Source: Vicia villosa
Lineage: Eukaryota; Streptophyta; Magnoliopsida; Fabales; Fabaceae
Assembly: GCF_029867415.1 (NCBI RefSeq)
Contig: NW_026705222.1
Location: 744,001-808,000, forward strand
DNA length: 64,000 nt
Direction: 5' to 3'
The notes beneath the pieces are model-generated. The model worked only from the letters and a program-made list of their open reading frames with translations, did not search any database and was not told the origin of the DNA. Of the stretch, positions 35,478-46,147 are shown in pieces. A program made the position numbers and the translations under genes. The stretch's first letter is position 1. Every line of letters begins with the position of its first letter.

Positions 35478-37354
35478 GAGAATGGGCTAAGACTTGGTTG
35501 GATTATTCCTTCGTCGAGCATGTCCTGCACCATTTTTTCGATTTGTTTTTTTGGATATGTGGATATCTATAGGGTTTCACCTTCACAGGTTGTGCTCCTT
35601 CTTTCAATAATATCTCATTACTCAATTCTCTCTTGGGAGGTAGTACTTTAGGTATTTGAAAGATCTCTCTGTATGTATGCAACAATGTACTCATTTTTGG
35701 TTCAAGTTTAACTGGCATGCCATTCCAATTGTCCTCTATAACAGCAGGATCAATCTTTTGTATAGTGAATAACTCACTAATTTCATCCATCTGGTGTAAT
35801 CTCTTGAAGAGATTTAGCTGAGCTATGAACGACTTGTTGCCTACTTCGCCTTGCAATGTGACAAATTTTCCATCAAGATAGAATTTTAGCATGGATGTAG
35901 CATAGTCAGATACATGAGGTCCCAATGAAGCCAACCATGGTGCTCTTAAGATGACATCATCCCCTGCTACAGGTAAGAGATATGCAGGCAAATTAATCTC
36001 AATGTCCTATATCTTCAAAGACAGTTTCTTGACCACACCTTCAGTTTTCATGTTCCGTCCATTACCAACCAGAACCTTGCACCCTTTAGTTGGTTCCACA
36101 GCCAAATTTAGGCAATGTACAATATGTGGTTGAATAAAGCTGTTTGAACTTCCTCCATCCAGCAAAATTGAAACACTAATAGGACTAATATTCCTGTAGC
36201 TCCGTGTAGAGCATTAAGAGATAAGTGATGCTTTTCCCTCTCTTCATTCTCTGCTATACTATTTGGGAATGATTCTCTAGGAGGATTAGGAATTTCAGGA
36301 TCATCATTCAGCTCTAGTAACATCAAATGTTTGTTTGGACAACTATGTGAGAAAGAGAATTTGTCATCACAAAAGTAACACAAACCTTTATCTCTTCCTA
36401 ATTGCATCTCTGCTGGAGAAATTCTTTTGATTGCAGGATTCTTTTGGAATTGGCTCATAGGTCTAGTTGGTGGTGTGGGAAGTAATGGTGGGTTGGGGGC
36501 TTTTTCGATAGCTTGTGTTTGGTCATTTCTAGTTGGAATGAAGTGAATTTTATTTTGGTGGTAAGGTGATTTCTATGGAGCAGACACAATATTCTTAGCA
36601 GCCAATTTTTCCTCAAATAACTTGGCAATAGACACAACTTTCACAATAGAAATAGGACAATGCATCATAACATCTCTAAGAATTTCCTCTTTCAATCCAC
36701 TTACAAAATAATCGATTAATGCATCATTACTTAATCCATAAACACAATTGGACAATGTAGTAAATTCAAGATAATAATCATTAACAAATTTTGTTTGTTG
36801 TAGTTTAAACAACGATGCTCTCAGGAAATCATAAATTGGACCAAAACCAAGTTCAAGAGCTCTTGTAAAATCATTCCATGATTGAAATGGTTGAGATCTA
36901 GTAACCATTTGGAACTATGGAACAACTTCTTGTTCTAGATTAACATAAGCAATAATCAATCTCTCTGGATTTGGAGTATGATAGTAACCAAAAAAATTCT
37001 CAGCCTTAAAAATCCAATATAAGACATTCTTACCATTAAGCCTTGGAAACTCCAGCTTGATGTTGCGAACATGAAAAAGAGGTGGTGGATAAGCAGTCCC
37101 GACGATGATGAGGGAGATATTATGGATAACTGAGTCCCTGAGTTCGTGTTTCCATGGGTGACAACAAGAGCTTGCATTTGTTTCAACATCATCTCCATTG
37201 ATTTCGAAAACTCAGCAAAGCGTGACTACGATGACTTTTGCATCATTTCCATTCGCTCAAAACGAGTTGCATTGGACCTTTCGTTCTGCTCTAGAACTTC
37301 GCCTTGGCGTTTTACCTCAGCTACAAGCTCCTTCAATCTGGTGTATTCGGCCAT
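35478..37354 (-). pseudogene. Gypsy gag, zinc knuckle and protease region
   Basis: Minus strand. The start at 37354 reads MAEYTRLKELVAEVKRQGE, a coiled-coil gag N-terminus. Capsid at 36908-36573 has the helices of retrotransposon gag (DFLRASLFKLQQ, VNDYYLEFTTLSN, FVSGLKEEIL). The knuckle has the CxxC...HxxxxC pattern near 36400. The pepsin-like protease follows at about 36200-35880 (ILLDGGSSNSFIQ-like sequence, in broken frames). 35991-35503 is the linker, with LLHTYREIFQIPKVLPPKRE and VKVKPYRYPHIQK leading into RT. Frameshifts and stops occur near 36900, 36580, 36450 and 36100. Confidence 0.85.
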
Positions 37355-37379
37355 GGACGGAATGAAAGCACCAGTGTAA

Positions 37380-37770
37380 TGTCAGTTCAAGAATATAACA
37401 GTACTCAAATATGATAAATGAAGGATGTATATTGATGGTAGAATGCAGTACGATTCAAATGAGGAGTATTATCATAAAAGGGAATACAATGCACCGAAGG
37501 AAAATAATGGGAAGAGACAATCCCGCAAAGGATAAGGTGAATTAGAGAGAGATGAGAGAGAATGATCTCATACAAACTCACACTCCATTCTCTGAGCTAC
37601 CCACTACTAATATTCTCTCACTCACTAACATACTACTAACATACTGGGTCCACCTTGGATGCTTTCCTCTGATTCTATTGATGCGCCTCACTTCATTCTT
37701 CTTTGACATGTCATCATTCAATTCCTCATTCACATCACTTTTATCAATTGGGCACTTTTCACCCATAACA
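37380..37770 (-). repeat. 5' LTR of the gypsy element (391 bp)
   Basis: The minus strand starts TGTTATGGGTGAAAAGTGCC at 37770 and ends ...CTGACA at 37380, near the gag start at 37354. 37380-37586 matches the truncated LTR at 23789-24000. Confidence 0.85.
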
Positions 37771-37775
37771 TTGTC
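37771..37775. other. Target-site duplication TTGTC (right) of the gypsy element
   Basis: Matches 23784-23788; joins the two halves of LINE 2 endonuclease. Confidence 0.85.
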
Positions 37776-38105
37776 CCTATGTCCATTAGATTAAAATTAG
37801 TAAGACAATCTATGCAAATATTACATTTTCTATTTGACATTGAGGCTCCTTCTTTCTTTTCAGTTACACTTGCAATGGCATTGAAATCACCTGCAATCAT
37901 TCACATATTAGAAATTATCTCTGAAATCTTTTTCAAGTCTTTCCATAAATCTTTCCTCCTATCTTCATTAGGGCTCGCATAGATGGCTGTGAGCATTCAA
38001 CTTCTCCTATTTGAAACTCTAACTTTAACATGTATAAACTGAGCATTTTCGAAAATCATGTCAATGCTGAGATGATTGCCATTCCAAAATACTTTGTGTC
38101 CCTCT
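37776..38105 (-). pseudogene. LINE 2 endonuclease, N-terminal half
   Basis: The minus strand encodes SIDMIFENAQFIHVKVRVSN, then TAIYASPNEDRRKDLWKDL and IAGDFNAIASVTEKKEGAS, the catalytic GDFN motif of L1 endonucleases. It ends NLMDIG at 37776. The next residues (GPKFTWRG) are found at 23783 on the far side of the gypsy element. The upstream part of the LINE is missing: at 38105 the sequence changes to an AT-rich repeat. In-frame stops are present. Confidence 0.88.
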
Positions 38106-38595
38106 TTTATAATTAATTAAATAGAATAAATCCAAACACAAGCACCGCTATATAGTTTAATTGTGAGAGGTACAATAGCTAATTAATTATAAAAAAAACT
38201 TTAATTTGGATTTGTTAGTGATAGGCAATTAACTAGTAAAATAGTAAAATATTTGTGCGTCTATACTGATTAATTTATTTGATATGATATAAAATATATT
38301 TAGATACGCATGTAAAATTTGAAAGGAGCTATTTAATTTTAAAATGAATAATGATCATATAAACTCAATTATATTAAATAATCTTACAAAGAGAAAAAAA
38401 TGAAGAAAGAAAAAAATTAACATTTAAAAATAAAGATAATTGTTGATTAAAATAAAATAGATATTATCTTGACCCATGAGATGAAAAAGTAGTTGTTTGC
38501 ACGACTAATAAGTATTATTCAATTTGACACGGTATAAAATATATTTAAAGACACATATAAATTTGAAATTAGTTACTTAATTGTAAAATAAATAA
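38106..38595. repeat. ~240 bp AT-rich tandem repeat, left block
   Basis: At least two units sharing blocks such as AATTTGAAA..AGTTACTTAAT, AAAATGAATAATGATCATAT and GATAATTGTTGATTAAAAT. They continue at 44408 on the other side of the predicted Helitron. No coding content. Confidence 0.75.
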
Positions 38596-38911
38596 TCTAT
38601 CATATATGAAAAGTCTACCATTTCCTCATCTCTTAGCTATGCCACATCAGCCTCTCTTCTCACAAAATTCCACATCATTCCTTTCCCATTGTAGGATTGA
38701 ACTTTAAACCTCCAACCTCTCATGATCTCGCAGTTACAAATTATTTACTTTCTCTGGTCATTCACATTCACAACTGCTTACAGCACTAATGACCTCATAT
38801 AATGCTTCTGCCTTCCAAGCCCTCCACCTTCGACGTTCCAAAACACTTCTTTCATTATTATATATAACCATCATACTTTCACAGTATCTATCATGTTCAT
38901 CAAACCTAATC

Positions 38912-39027
38912 GTGGAAAATTTTGGTTTATACTATTTTTGCAATTACAGCCATTCCCACGACTATTCATGTGGAAAATTTTGGTTTATACTATTTTTGCA
39001 ATTACAGCCATTCCCACGACTATTCAT
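38912..39027 (+). repeat. Tandem duplication of 58 bp (two units)
   Basis: Units 38912-38969 and 38970-39027 are essentially identical and begin GTGGAAAATTTTGG. Confidence 0.95.
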
Positions 39028-39079
39028 GGACAAACCGGAATTTAACATTTTTTTCTTTCTTTTCTTGATAGAAAACATC

Positions 39080-39193
39080 TTTCATGTTATTTGCAGGTTG
39101 AATTTGTAGTGTATCATTCTGAAGTACTAATTGGCGTTTCATGTTATTTGCAGGTTGAATTTGTAATGTATCATTCTGAAGTACCAATTGGCG
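39080..39193 (+). repeat. Tandem duplication of 57 bp (two units)
   Basis: Units 39080-39136 and 39137-39193 differ at about two positions. Each contains TATTTGCAG followed by an open stretch (VEFVxYHSEVxIG), which resembles an intron acceptor followed by an exon, possibly a captured gene fragment. Confidence 0.85.
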
Positions 39194-39544
39194 TCACTCC
39201 ATAGTATATGGTTCGTTTTTTACATGGGTTGTTTCCAATCCCTATTTTCTATTTTTTTAGTAACAATTTAAATATTGTCCTAATATGTGTTTTGGATTTT
39301 TTTCTGGTGCAGACAGTAGAAAACATCGTCTATACGATTCGTTTGAAATAAATATTTCTCTTTGACTGTCCCGAAAGTTTGAGCTGTAGAAGTAGAAATC
39401 AAGTTGGCTGGTGTCAATATACAATGGAGAATCTGCTTGAAATTACTGGGTTAGGCTTGCGCAAGTTTTGTCAAAAATGTAGATATTATACTATGTAAAT
39501 AACATGATATTTTATATTAATTCATAGAATGAACTTTAATTTTT

Positions 39545-40370
39545 TATATTTTAAGTGCAAATATTAATAAATAAATCTTAATTGATTGATTTTATGTTTG
39601 AGTGATATTTATATTAAATCTTAGTAATTATAGAAATTGTAGATATTATAATATGTAAATAAGATAATATTTTATATTATTTCATAGAACTAAAGAATAT
39701 TTTAGTTAGGTCAAATTAAGAAATTGAGGTTATCAATATATACAAAGTTAGTTTTATAAAATATTATTGATATTTATTTATTATAAGGTTGAACAAAACA
39801 AAAAATAAAGATAAAATATTACAAATTAAAAATGTATACATAATTTTAAATTTATAAGAAAATAGAATCAAAGAGTAAAGAAAAAAACATTATATTTGTT
39901 TAGGTAAATAAAGAGTTTTGAAATGAAAAGACATAAATCATTTACCTATAAAAAAATTAAATATCATAATCATTTTACTTGATTGCAACTTTAATTTTTG
40001 ATTTAATCTGATTGCGACTTTTGATTTATTATTTTTAATTTTTTGATTTAATGTGATTACAATTTTTAACTTCTTATCCATAATAATCCAAGCATTATGA
40101 TCGATTTGAACTGATTTTAAAGAATGGTTTGTTGAAATAATGAAGCAGCACACCTATTTTCTTGATATGGAAATAATTGGTATATTATTGCAAATTTTAA
40201 TAAATAAATTTCATTGATTAATTGATTTTATCTTTGAATGATATTTATATTAAATCTTAGTAGCTATAAAAATTATAGATATTATAATATATAAATAACA
40301 TAATATTGTATATTAATTCATATAACTAAAGAATATTTTAGTTAGGTCAAATTAAAAAAATTAAGTTTAT

Positions 40371-40461
<91 letters not shown>

Positions 40462-40775
40462 AAAGTTAGTTTTATAAAATATTATTGATATTTATTTATT
40501 CTAAGGTCGAACAAAAAAAATAAATATAAAATATAATAAAATATTACAAATTCAAAACATATACATAATTTTGAAATGTATAAGAAAATAGAATCAAAGA
40601 ATAAAGAAAAAAACAGTATATTTTTTTAGGTAAATAAAGAGTTTAGAATGAAAAGACATAAATCATTTACTTATAAAAAAGTTAAATATCATAATTATCT
40701 TTAGTAATCATTGATCGATTGATTGCAACTTTTAATTTATGATTTAATGCATGTGATTGCAACTTTTGATTTCTT
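39545..40775 (+). repeat. Direct duplication of ~0.5 kb inside the Helitron
   Basis: 39545-40030 and 40190-40775 share long blocks (GAATATTTTAGTTAGGTCAA, AGTTAGTTTTATAAAATATT, GAAAAGACATAAATCATTTA). The second copy has gained an (AT)n run at 40376-40455. A third partial copy starts at 39478. Confidence 0.8.
40376..40455. repeat. (AT)n microsatellite
   Basis: Almost pure TA repeats with one ATAAAT interruption. Confidence 0.95.
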
Positions 40776-41551
40776 ATTCTTTTAGTACTTACCATATGTA
40801 TATTTAAATTATTAGATTTGAGAAAATATTATACTTTTATATCTTACAAAATTATATTGTTTTTACAATATTGTATGATTTACTTAAAAATAATATAATT
40901 TTGAGTAAATATTGTACTTTTGTATGATTTACCTAAAATTATCTAACTTTGTAAGATATAAAAGCCTTTTTAACGACCCATACCTTAAAATCTGTACGTT
41001 GGGAATAATTTAATTGATATAGAATCAATACATTAAAATCATATCAATTACTTACCAATATCTTAATTGGTATAAAATAAATATGTTACAAATATATTTA
41101 GTACTCCAATTATATTGATGTTGTATCACCAAAAATTGAGTGAATCATATTATCATTAAAAATTAATAAATATAATTTATCTCACTTGATTTCCTTCAAA
41201 TTATTTAACAGAAACTTTCCAAAATAATGAATTTATCAACATAATTTTGAAACCAAATTTCATATGGTTAGAAGATTTTTAACCTCTCATTTAACAAAAG
41301 GATAAATATTATTAGATACATATTTTAATAAAATGTTTTAGGCATATCATTACTTTTATATATTGTATGGAGTTTTTTGATAAAAAATTCAGATATTATT
41401 ATAAAAATAAAGTATATTTTCAAAATATTTAAAATACAACATGTGTCATCGTCATTCTCTGTATAGAAAAACTAACTACTATTTTCTATTTTCACTTTAA
41501 TAAGATTTCTTACTAATACTACTAAATTATTTAAAATATAAAATATGAAAG

Positions 41552-41555
<4 letters not shown>

Positions 41556-41645
<90 letters not shown>
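41556..41645. repeat. (AT)n microsatellite
   Basis: About 45 uninterrupted TA repeats. Confidence 0.95.
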
Positions 41646-41649
<4 letters not shown>

Positions 41650-42152
41650 GAAATTTTTTAGAGATTATTAAATAAAATAAATATATTAGATCTATTGACT
41701 TTTTTAAAAAAAAAATATTTAAAAATAACTATGGGTGTTAATAAGCATAAGTAATCGAATGAAACATAAGTATTGTATGAATAAATAGTAATAGAATGAA
41801 ACATAAGTAATGTATGAATAAGTAGTAATAAAATGAAACATAAGTAATATATGAATAAATAATATCAAAATTGTATGATATTTTTTATTAATCATACAAT
41901 TTGTTTGTCATTTATAAAATTTAAAATTTAATTGAACAAGTTCATCAATAATCAATATATATATTTATCTATATATAATATAATATAATTGAAATATTAC
42001 CATTAAAACTTTAATGGGTCAATTCTATCCAAATACAAAATAATATATTACGGATACACACGGGTAATTATATGGTACGCACATATGGTACTGATATTAA
42101 CACATTTAATTAAATGTAATAACGAGAATAAGTTTACAATTGATCTATAGTT

Positions 42153-42415
42153 GGCTTAATTGCAACTTCGGTCCCCCTATTTTGTCTTTTTCTCGATTTT
42201 AGTCCCCCCATTTTTAAAACCACGATTTTGGTCCCCTTTTTGAGTTTTCTAATGAAAAAGAGACAGGAATAGGGACTAATTTTGCAGAAAAAACAAAATA
42301 GAGGGACGAAAATTGCACAGAAAACTTAAAAAAGGACTAAAATAGTGATTTTTAAAATAGAGGGATCAAAATCAAGAAAAAGACAAAATAGGAGGATTAA
42401 AGTTGCAATTAAGCC
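42153..42415. mobile_element. 263-bp MITE
   Basis: Ends are inverted repeats: GGCTTAATTGCAACTTCGGT on the left and its near complement (...AAAGTTGCAATTAAGCC) on the right, with pairing extending over roughly 100 bp. Flanks TCTATAGTT and TAAATAGTT match at 7 of 9 bases, suggesting a Mutator-like 9-bp duplication. Non-coding. Confidence 0.75.
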
Positions 42416-42689
42416 TAAATAGTTTTATAAATAATTCCAAAACAAAAATATTTATATATAGGAATAATTAACTATTGATTCAAATATTTTATATATGGAA
42501 TAATATATTTGATTTGTAAATTGAGTTTAATCAATTATATTAAATATTTATTATTAATTGTATTATATAATTTGATAGAATATTTCTTCATTATAATTTG
42601 TCAATTTAAGATTTTTGTTATTATAAAAAAATTTAATTATCATCAAATATTTTTAAACAATGTTAAAATTAATTTATTTTTGTTTCAAA

Positions 42690-43972
42690 AATATCATCAA
42701 AATATTGAATATTAATAGAAACATGAAGTTACTGATAAAAAAATTGAATATTAACGGGAACATGTAGTTATTAATCATAATATTGAATATTAATATAATT
42801 TTTTTAATATTAATGGGTACATGAAGTTACTAATCAAAATATTGAATATTAAAGATAATATTAAATGGCATGTTAACGAGAGCATAAAGTTACTGATCAA
42901 AATATTGAATATTAACGAGAACACGAAGTTATTGATCAAACTATTGAATATTAACGGGAAAACAAAGTTATTGATCAAACTATATTGAATATTAACGGGA
43001 ACATGAAGTTATTAATCAAAATATTGAATATTAACGAGAACATGAAGTTAGTAATCAAAATATTGAATATTAACGTGAGTATTAAATTACAGAGCAAAGT
43101 ATATAATATTAACGGGAACATGGAGTTACTGCTAAAAATATTGAATAATAACGGAAACATGGCGTTATTAATCAAACTATTGAATATTAACAGGAACAAA
43201 TTTGAAATATTAACAAAAATACGAAGTTAGTGATCAAAATAATGAATATTAATGGGAACTTGAAGTTATTGATCAAAATATTGAATTTTAACGGGAACAT
43301 GAAGTTACTGAACAAAATATTGAATATCAACGAGAACACAAAGTTACTGATCAAAATATTAAATATTAAGGGGAACATGAAGTTACTGGTCAAAATATTG
43401 AATATTAATGGGAAATGAAGTTTATTGATCAAAATATTGAATATTAGTGGGAACACGGAGTTACTGATCAAAATATTGAATATTAACGGGAGCACGGAGT
43501 TATTGATTAAAATATTAAATATTAACGGGAGCACAAAGTTAATGATCAAAATTTTGAATATTATCGAAAACATTAAGTTACTATCCAAATTTTAAAAATT
43601 AACAGGAACAAATTTTGAATATTAACGGGAACACAAAGTTACTAATCAAAATAATAAATGTTGACGGGAACACAGAGTTATTGACAAAATATTGAATATT
43701 AACAGGAACATTAAGTTACTGATAATTTTTTTGAATATTAACGGAAACGAATTTGGAATATTAACGGGAACACGAACTTATTGATCAAAATAATGAATAT
43801 TAACGGGAACAAGGAGTTACTAATCAAAATAATGAATATTAACAAGAACATGAAGTTACTGATCAAAATTTTGAAAATTAACGGGAAGAAATTTGAAATA
43901 TTAACGGGAATACGAAGTTACTTATCAAAATAATGAATATTAACGGGAACATGAAGTAACTGGTCAAAGTAT
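42690..43972 (+). repeat. 39-bp minisatellite, ~33 degenerate units
   Basis: The unit is about AATATTGAATATTAACGGGA followed by ACATGAAGTTACTGATCAA. Because 39 is a multiple of three and the unit has no stop in some frames, open frames appear on both strands (for example 43187-43588 minus), but sequence drift gives no sign of coding selection. Lies inside the predicted Helitron. Confidence 0.9.
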
Positions 43973-44377
43973 TTTTCTATTAATTATGCATTTTGAATGA
44001 ATCATTATTATAAATGCAGTTTGTAGTGGTTTCTCATTGGCCTACAAGACAGAGCTGATAGTTTGAGATTGGGCTGATAGTTTGTAGTTATAATTGAGCC
44101 AAAATAATTAATTTTCTCCTTAGCTAGCAAAAAATAATCGATTCTCCTTAGCTGATAGTTTGAGATTGGGCTAATAGTTATCACTAATTGAATTATATAA
44201 TTTGATTGAATATTTCTTCATTATAATTCGTGAATTTGCGATTTTAAAACTTTTCCTTCATTATAATTTGTTAAATAAAATATTACTATTTTTATAACTT
44301 TTTCAATTTTACCCAAAACTTAATCTTTTACTAATATCTTTTATTTTTCTCAATCACAATGCGCGAAAACGACGGGT

Positions 44378-44407
44378 ACCTGTGCGAACGCACGGGTAAG
44401 ACACTAG
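44378..44407 (+). other. Helitron 3' terminal hairpin and CTAG end
   Basis: Nine-base stem with one G:T pair, a two-base AA loop, then AAGACA and CTAG. Confidence 0.75.
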
Positions 44408-45100
44408 TGATCCTATAAAATCAATTTATTAAATAGCCATAAAAAAGGAGGTTTGTAAGATGAAGAAAAAAATTGACAATGAAAATAATTGTTGATTAAA
44501 ATGAAATAGATAATGTCTGGATAGTGAGATAGTGACCTGTGAGATAAAAAGTTAATTATTTTCACGACTATTGAGTATTATTCAATTTGATACAATATAA
44601 ATTATATTTATATACACATATAAAATTAAAATCAATTACTTAATTTTAAAATGAATAATAATTATATAAAATTAATTTATTGAATGATCATTATAAAAAA
44701 GAAACTATAAGATGAAGAAAGAAAAAAAATTGACATTTGAAAACAAAAATTTAATCTCTCAAATAAAGACAATTGTTGATTAATATTAAATATATATTAT
44801 TCTAATAGTGATCCGTGAAGTAGAAAATTAGTTGTTTGCGCGACTATTGAGTATTATTCAACTTAATACAATATAAAATATATTTATATATACATATCAA
44901 TTGAAATGATTTATTTATTAATTATAAAATAAATAATAATTATATAAATTAAATTGTATTAAATAAATTATAAAAAAAAGAAAAATATATGAGATGAAGA
45001 AAATAAAAAGAATATTGATATTTAAGATTTTTTTTTTGAAAATAAAAATAATTGTTAATTAAAAATAAAATAGATAAAGAAAAACACTTAAGAAAGAGAA
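44408..45100. repeat. ~240-280 bp AT-rich tandem repeat, right block
   Basis: Continuation of the repeat at 38106-38595. Units start near 44408, 44649 and 44927 with AAATGAATAATAATTATATA and contain GATAATTGTTGATTAA and TATTGAGTATTATTCAA blocks. Confidence 0.75.
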
Positions 45101-45620
45101 AGTTGATTTGAAATGAATGGGAGAGAAATTAAATGGAATGTATAAAATTGCATTGCTACTTGTCAACAACACATGTTGAATATTAGTATGAAATTATTGG
45201 CCATTTCAAACAATAATATATCCTTTTTTTTAATAGTGTAATAAAGTGAAACAGATAAAGACATTTTAGTAAACCTGGTAGCATATTCTATTATTTGATA
45301 AATATCAATATATCATTATTGATATATAGATGATTTTATTATGGTCAAGATGTTGTTTTTATTAGGAAAAGCAAAAAGGCACAAAATGATATACTTACTC
45401 CTTAAGCTACAATCCGACATGGTTGCTGCTAAATTTGTGATGCCACGTTCACGTAGCATTATGGCATAAGTTGTGCCACGTAAAATAAAGTAGTGCCTCC
45501 TAGCTAAGTTCTAGAAGGTGATTACAATTTTTGAATCTAACATTGCTTTGTGTAATTTAAATAACATGAGATTTTTTATTAAAGACTTGATTTATACACC
45601 TTCTGTTGTTTTAAAATAAG
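45101..45620. other. Spacer, nothing recognised
   Basis: AT-rich sequence between the tandem repeat and the first PMD transposon end. No gene, terminal repeat or structured element was recognised. Confidence 0.5.
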
Positions 45621-45699
45621 GAAAATTCTTTGGTCACCTCCCAACCTTCTAGGTCACCTCTGGTGAAAAACTCAAACTACCATTGACTTCGGAAATGTA

Positions 45700-45708
45700 T
45701 TTCCGAAA
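45700..45708. other. 9-bp target duplication TTTCCGAAA (left of copy A)
   Basis: Part of a palindromic unit of copy B (45688-45707). Repeated at 48852-48860. Confidence 0.85.
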
Positions 45709-45773
45709 GAAAATTTCTTTACCCACCTCCCTATGGGGGGTCACCCCCAGCGAAATTCCCAAACTACCCCTGC

Positions 45774-45923
45774 TTCGGAAATGAACTTCCGAAGCGCTTT
45801 TTTTTTAAAAAAAATTTCCTTGATTCGGAAGTTCATCTCCGAAAACACCTCATGGGGGGTGCGTTCGGAGATGAACATCCGAAAACACCTCATGGGGGGT
45901 GAATTCGGAAGTTCATTTCCGAA
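45774..45923. repeat. Palindromic motif cluster, left end of copy A (4 units)
   Basis: Units at 45774-45793, 45824-45843, 45864-45883 and 45904-45923. Each has TTCGGAA/TTCCGAA-type arms around a six-base core, as in TTCGGAAGTTCATTTCCGAA. Between them lies a twice-repeated CACCTCATGGGGGGTG block. Confidence 0.9.
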
Positions 45924-46147
45924 TTATGCAGAAACTGTGTTTTTTTTTTATGTTTTTTCTTAAACGCAACCGCATTTTAATTAAACGTTACCGGCAAATA
46001 AAATAAACAATAGATAGACTGAAAACACTAATATGATAAATAAACAAAAAAAAATACTAATATGAAAATATTATATACAAACCGAAATAAATAAAAATAG
46101 TGTGCTAAATATACAATCCAAAATCAAAAAATGAATAAACCCCACCA

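Larger units (their letters stand above)
23789..37770 (-). mobile_element. Chromovirus-like Ty3/gypsy element, carrying two solo-LTR insertions
   Basis: A minus-strand gypsy element of 14.0 kb as it stands, about 4.9 kb once the two inserted LTRs are removed. From 5' to 3' on the minus strand: LTR 37770-37380; gag from the ATG at 37354; capsid 36908-36573 (SWNDFTRALELGFGP); a zinc knuckle CYFCDDKFSFSHSC near 36400; protease and linker to 35478; RT 30335-30063 and 26061-25690; RNase H; integrase; then the truncated 3' LTR 24000-23789. Frames are broken in several places. The knuckle and RT resemble Reina-type chromoviruses, but no chromodomain is visible at the C-terminus. It inserted in LINE 2 (TTGTC duplication). 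The solo LTRs 26067-30057 and 30400-35472 are later insertions. Confidence 0.88.
38596..44407 (+). mobile_element. Probable non-autonomous Helitron, 5.8 kb
   Basis: The 5' end is TCTATCATATATG, preceded by A, with an AGCTATGCCACATCAGC-like stretch near 38635-38655 as in many plant Helitrons. The 3' end is CTAG followed by T (44404-44408), with a hairpin ACCTGTGCG-AA-CGCACGGGT (44378-44397) seven bases upstream. There are no terminal inverted repeats and no target duplication. Joining the flanks (AAATAA + TGATCCTATAAAATC) reproduces the sequence of neighbouring 240-bp repeat units (AATAATGATCATATAAACTC), so an empty site can be seen. No Rep/helicase is encoded. Confidence 0.75.

Noticed and set aside
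42785..43588. ORFs of 60-130 residues in the 39-bp minisatellite
   Set aside because: They follow from a unit length divisible by three; units drift in all codon positions and no start or promoter is evident.
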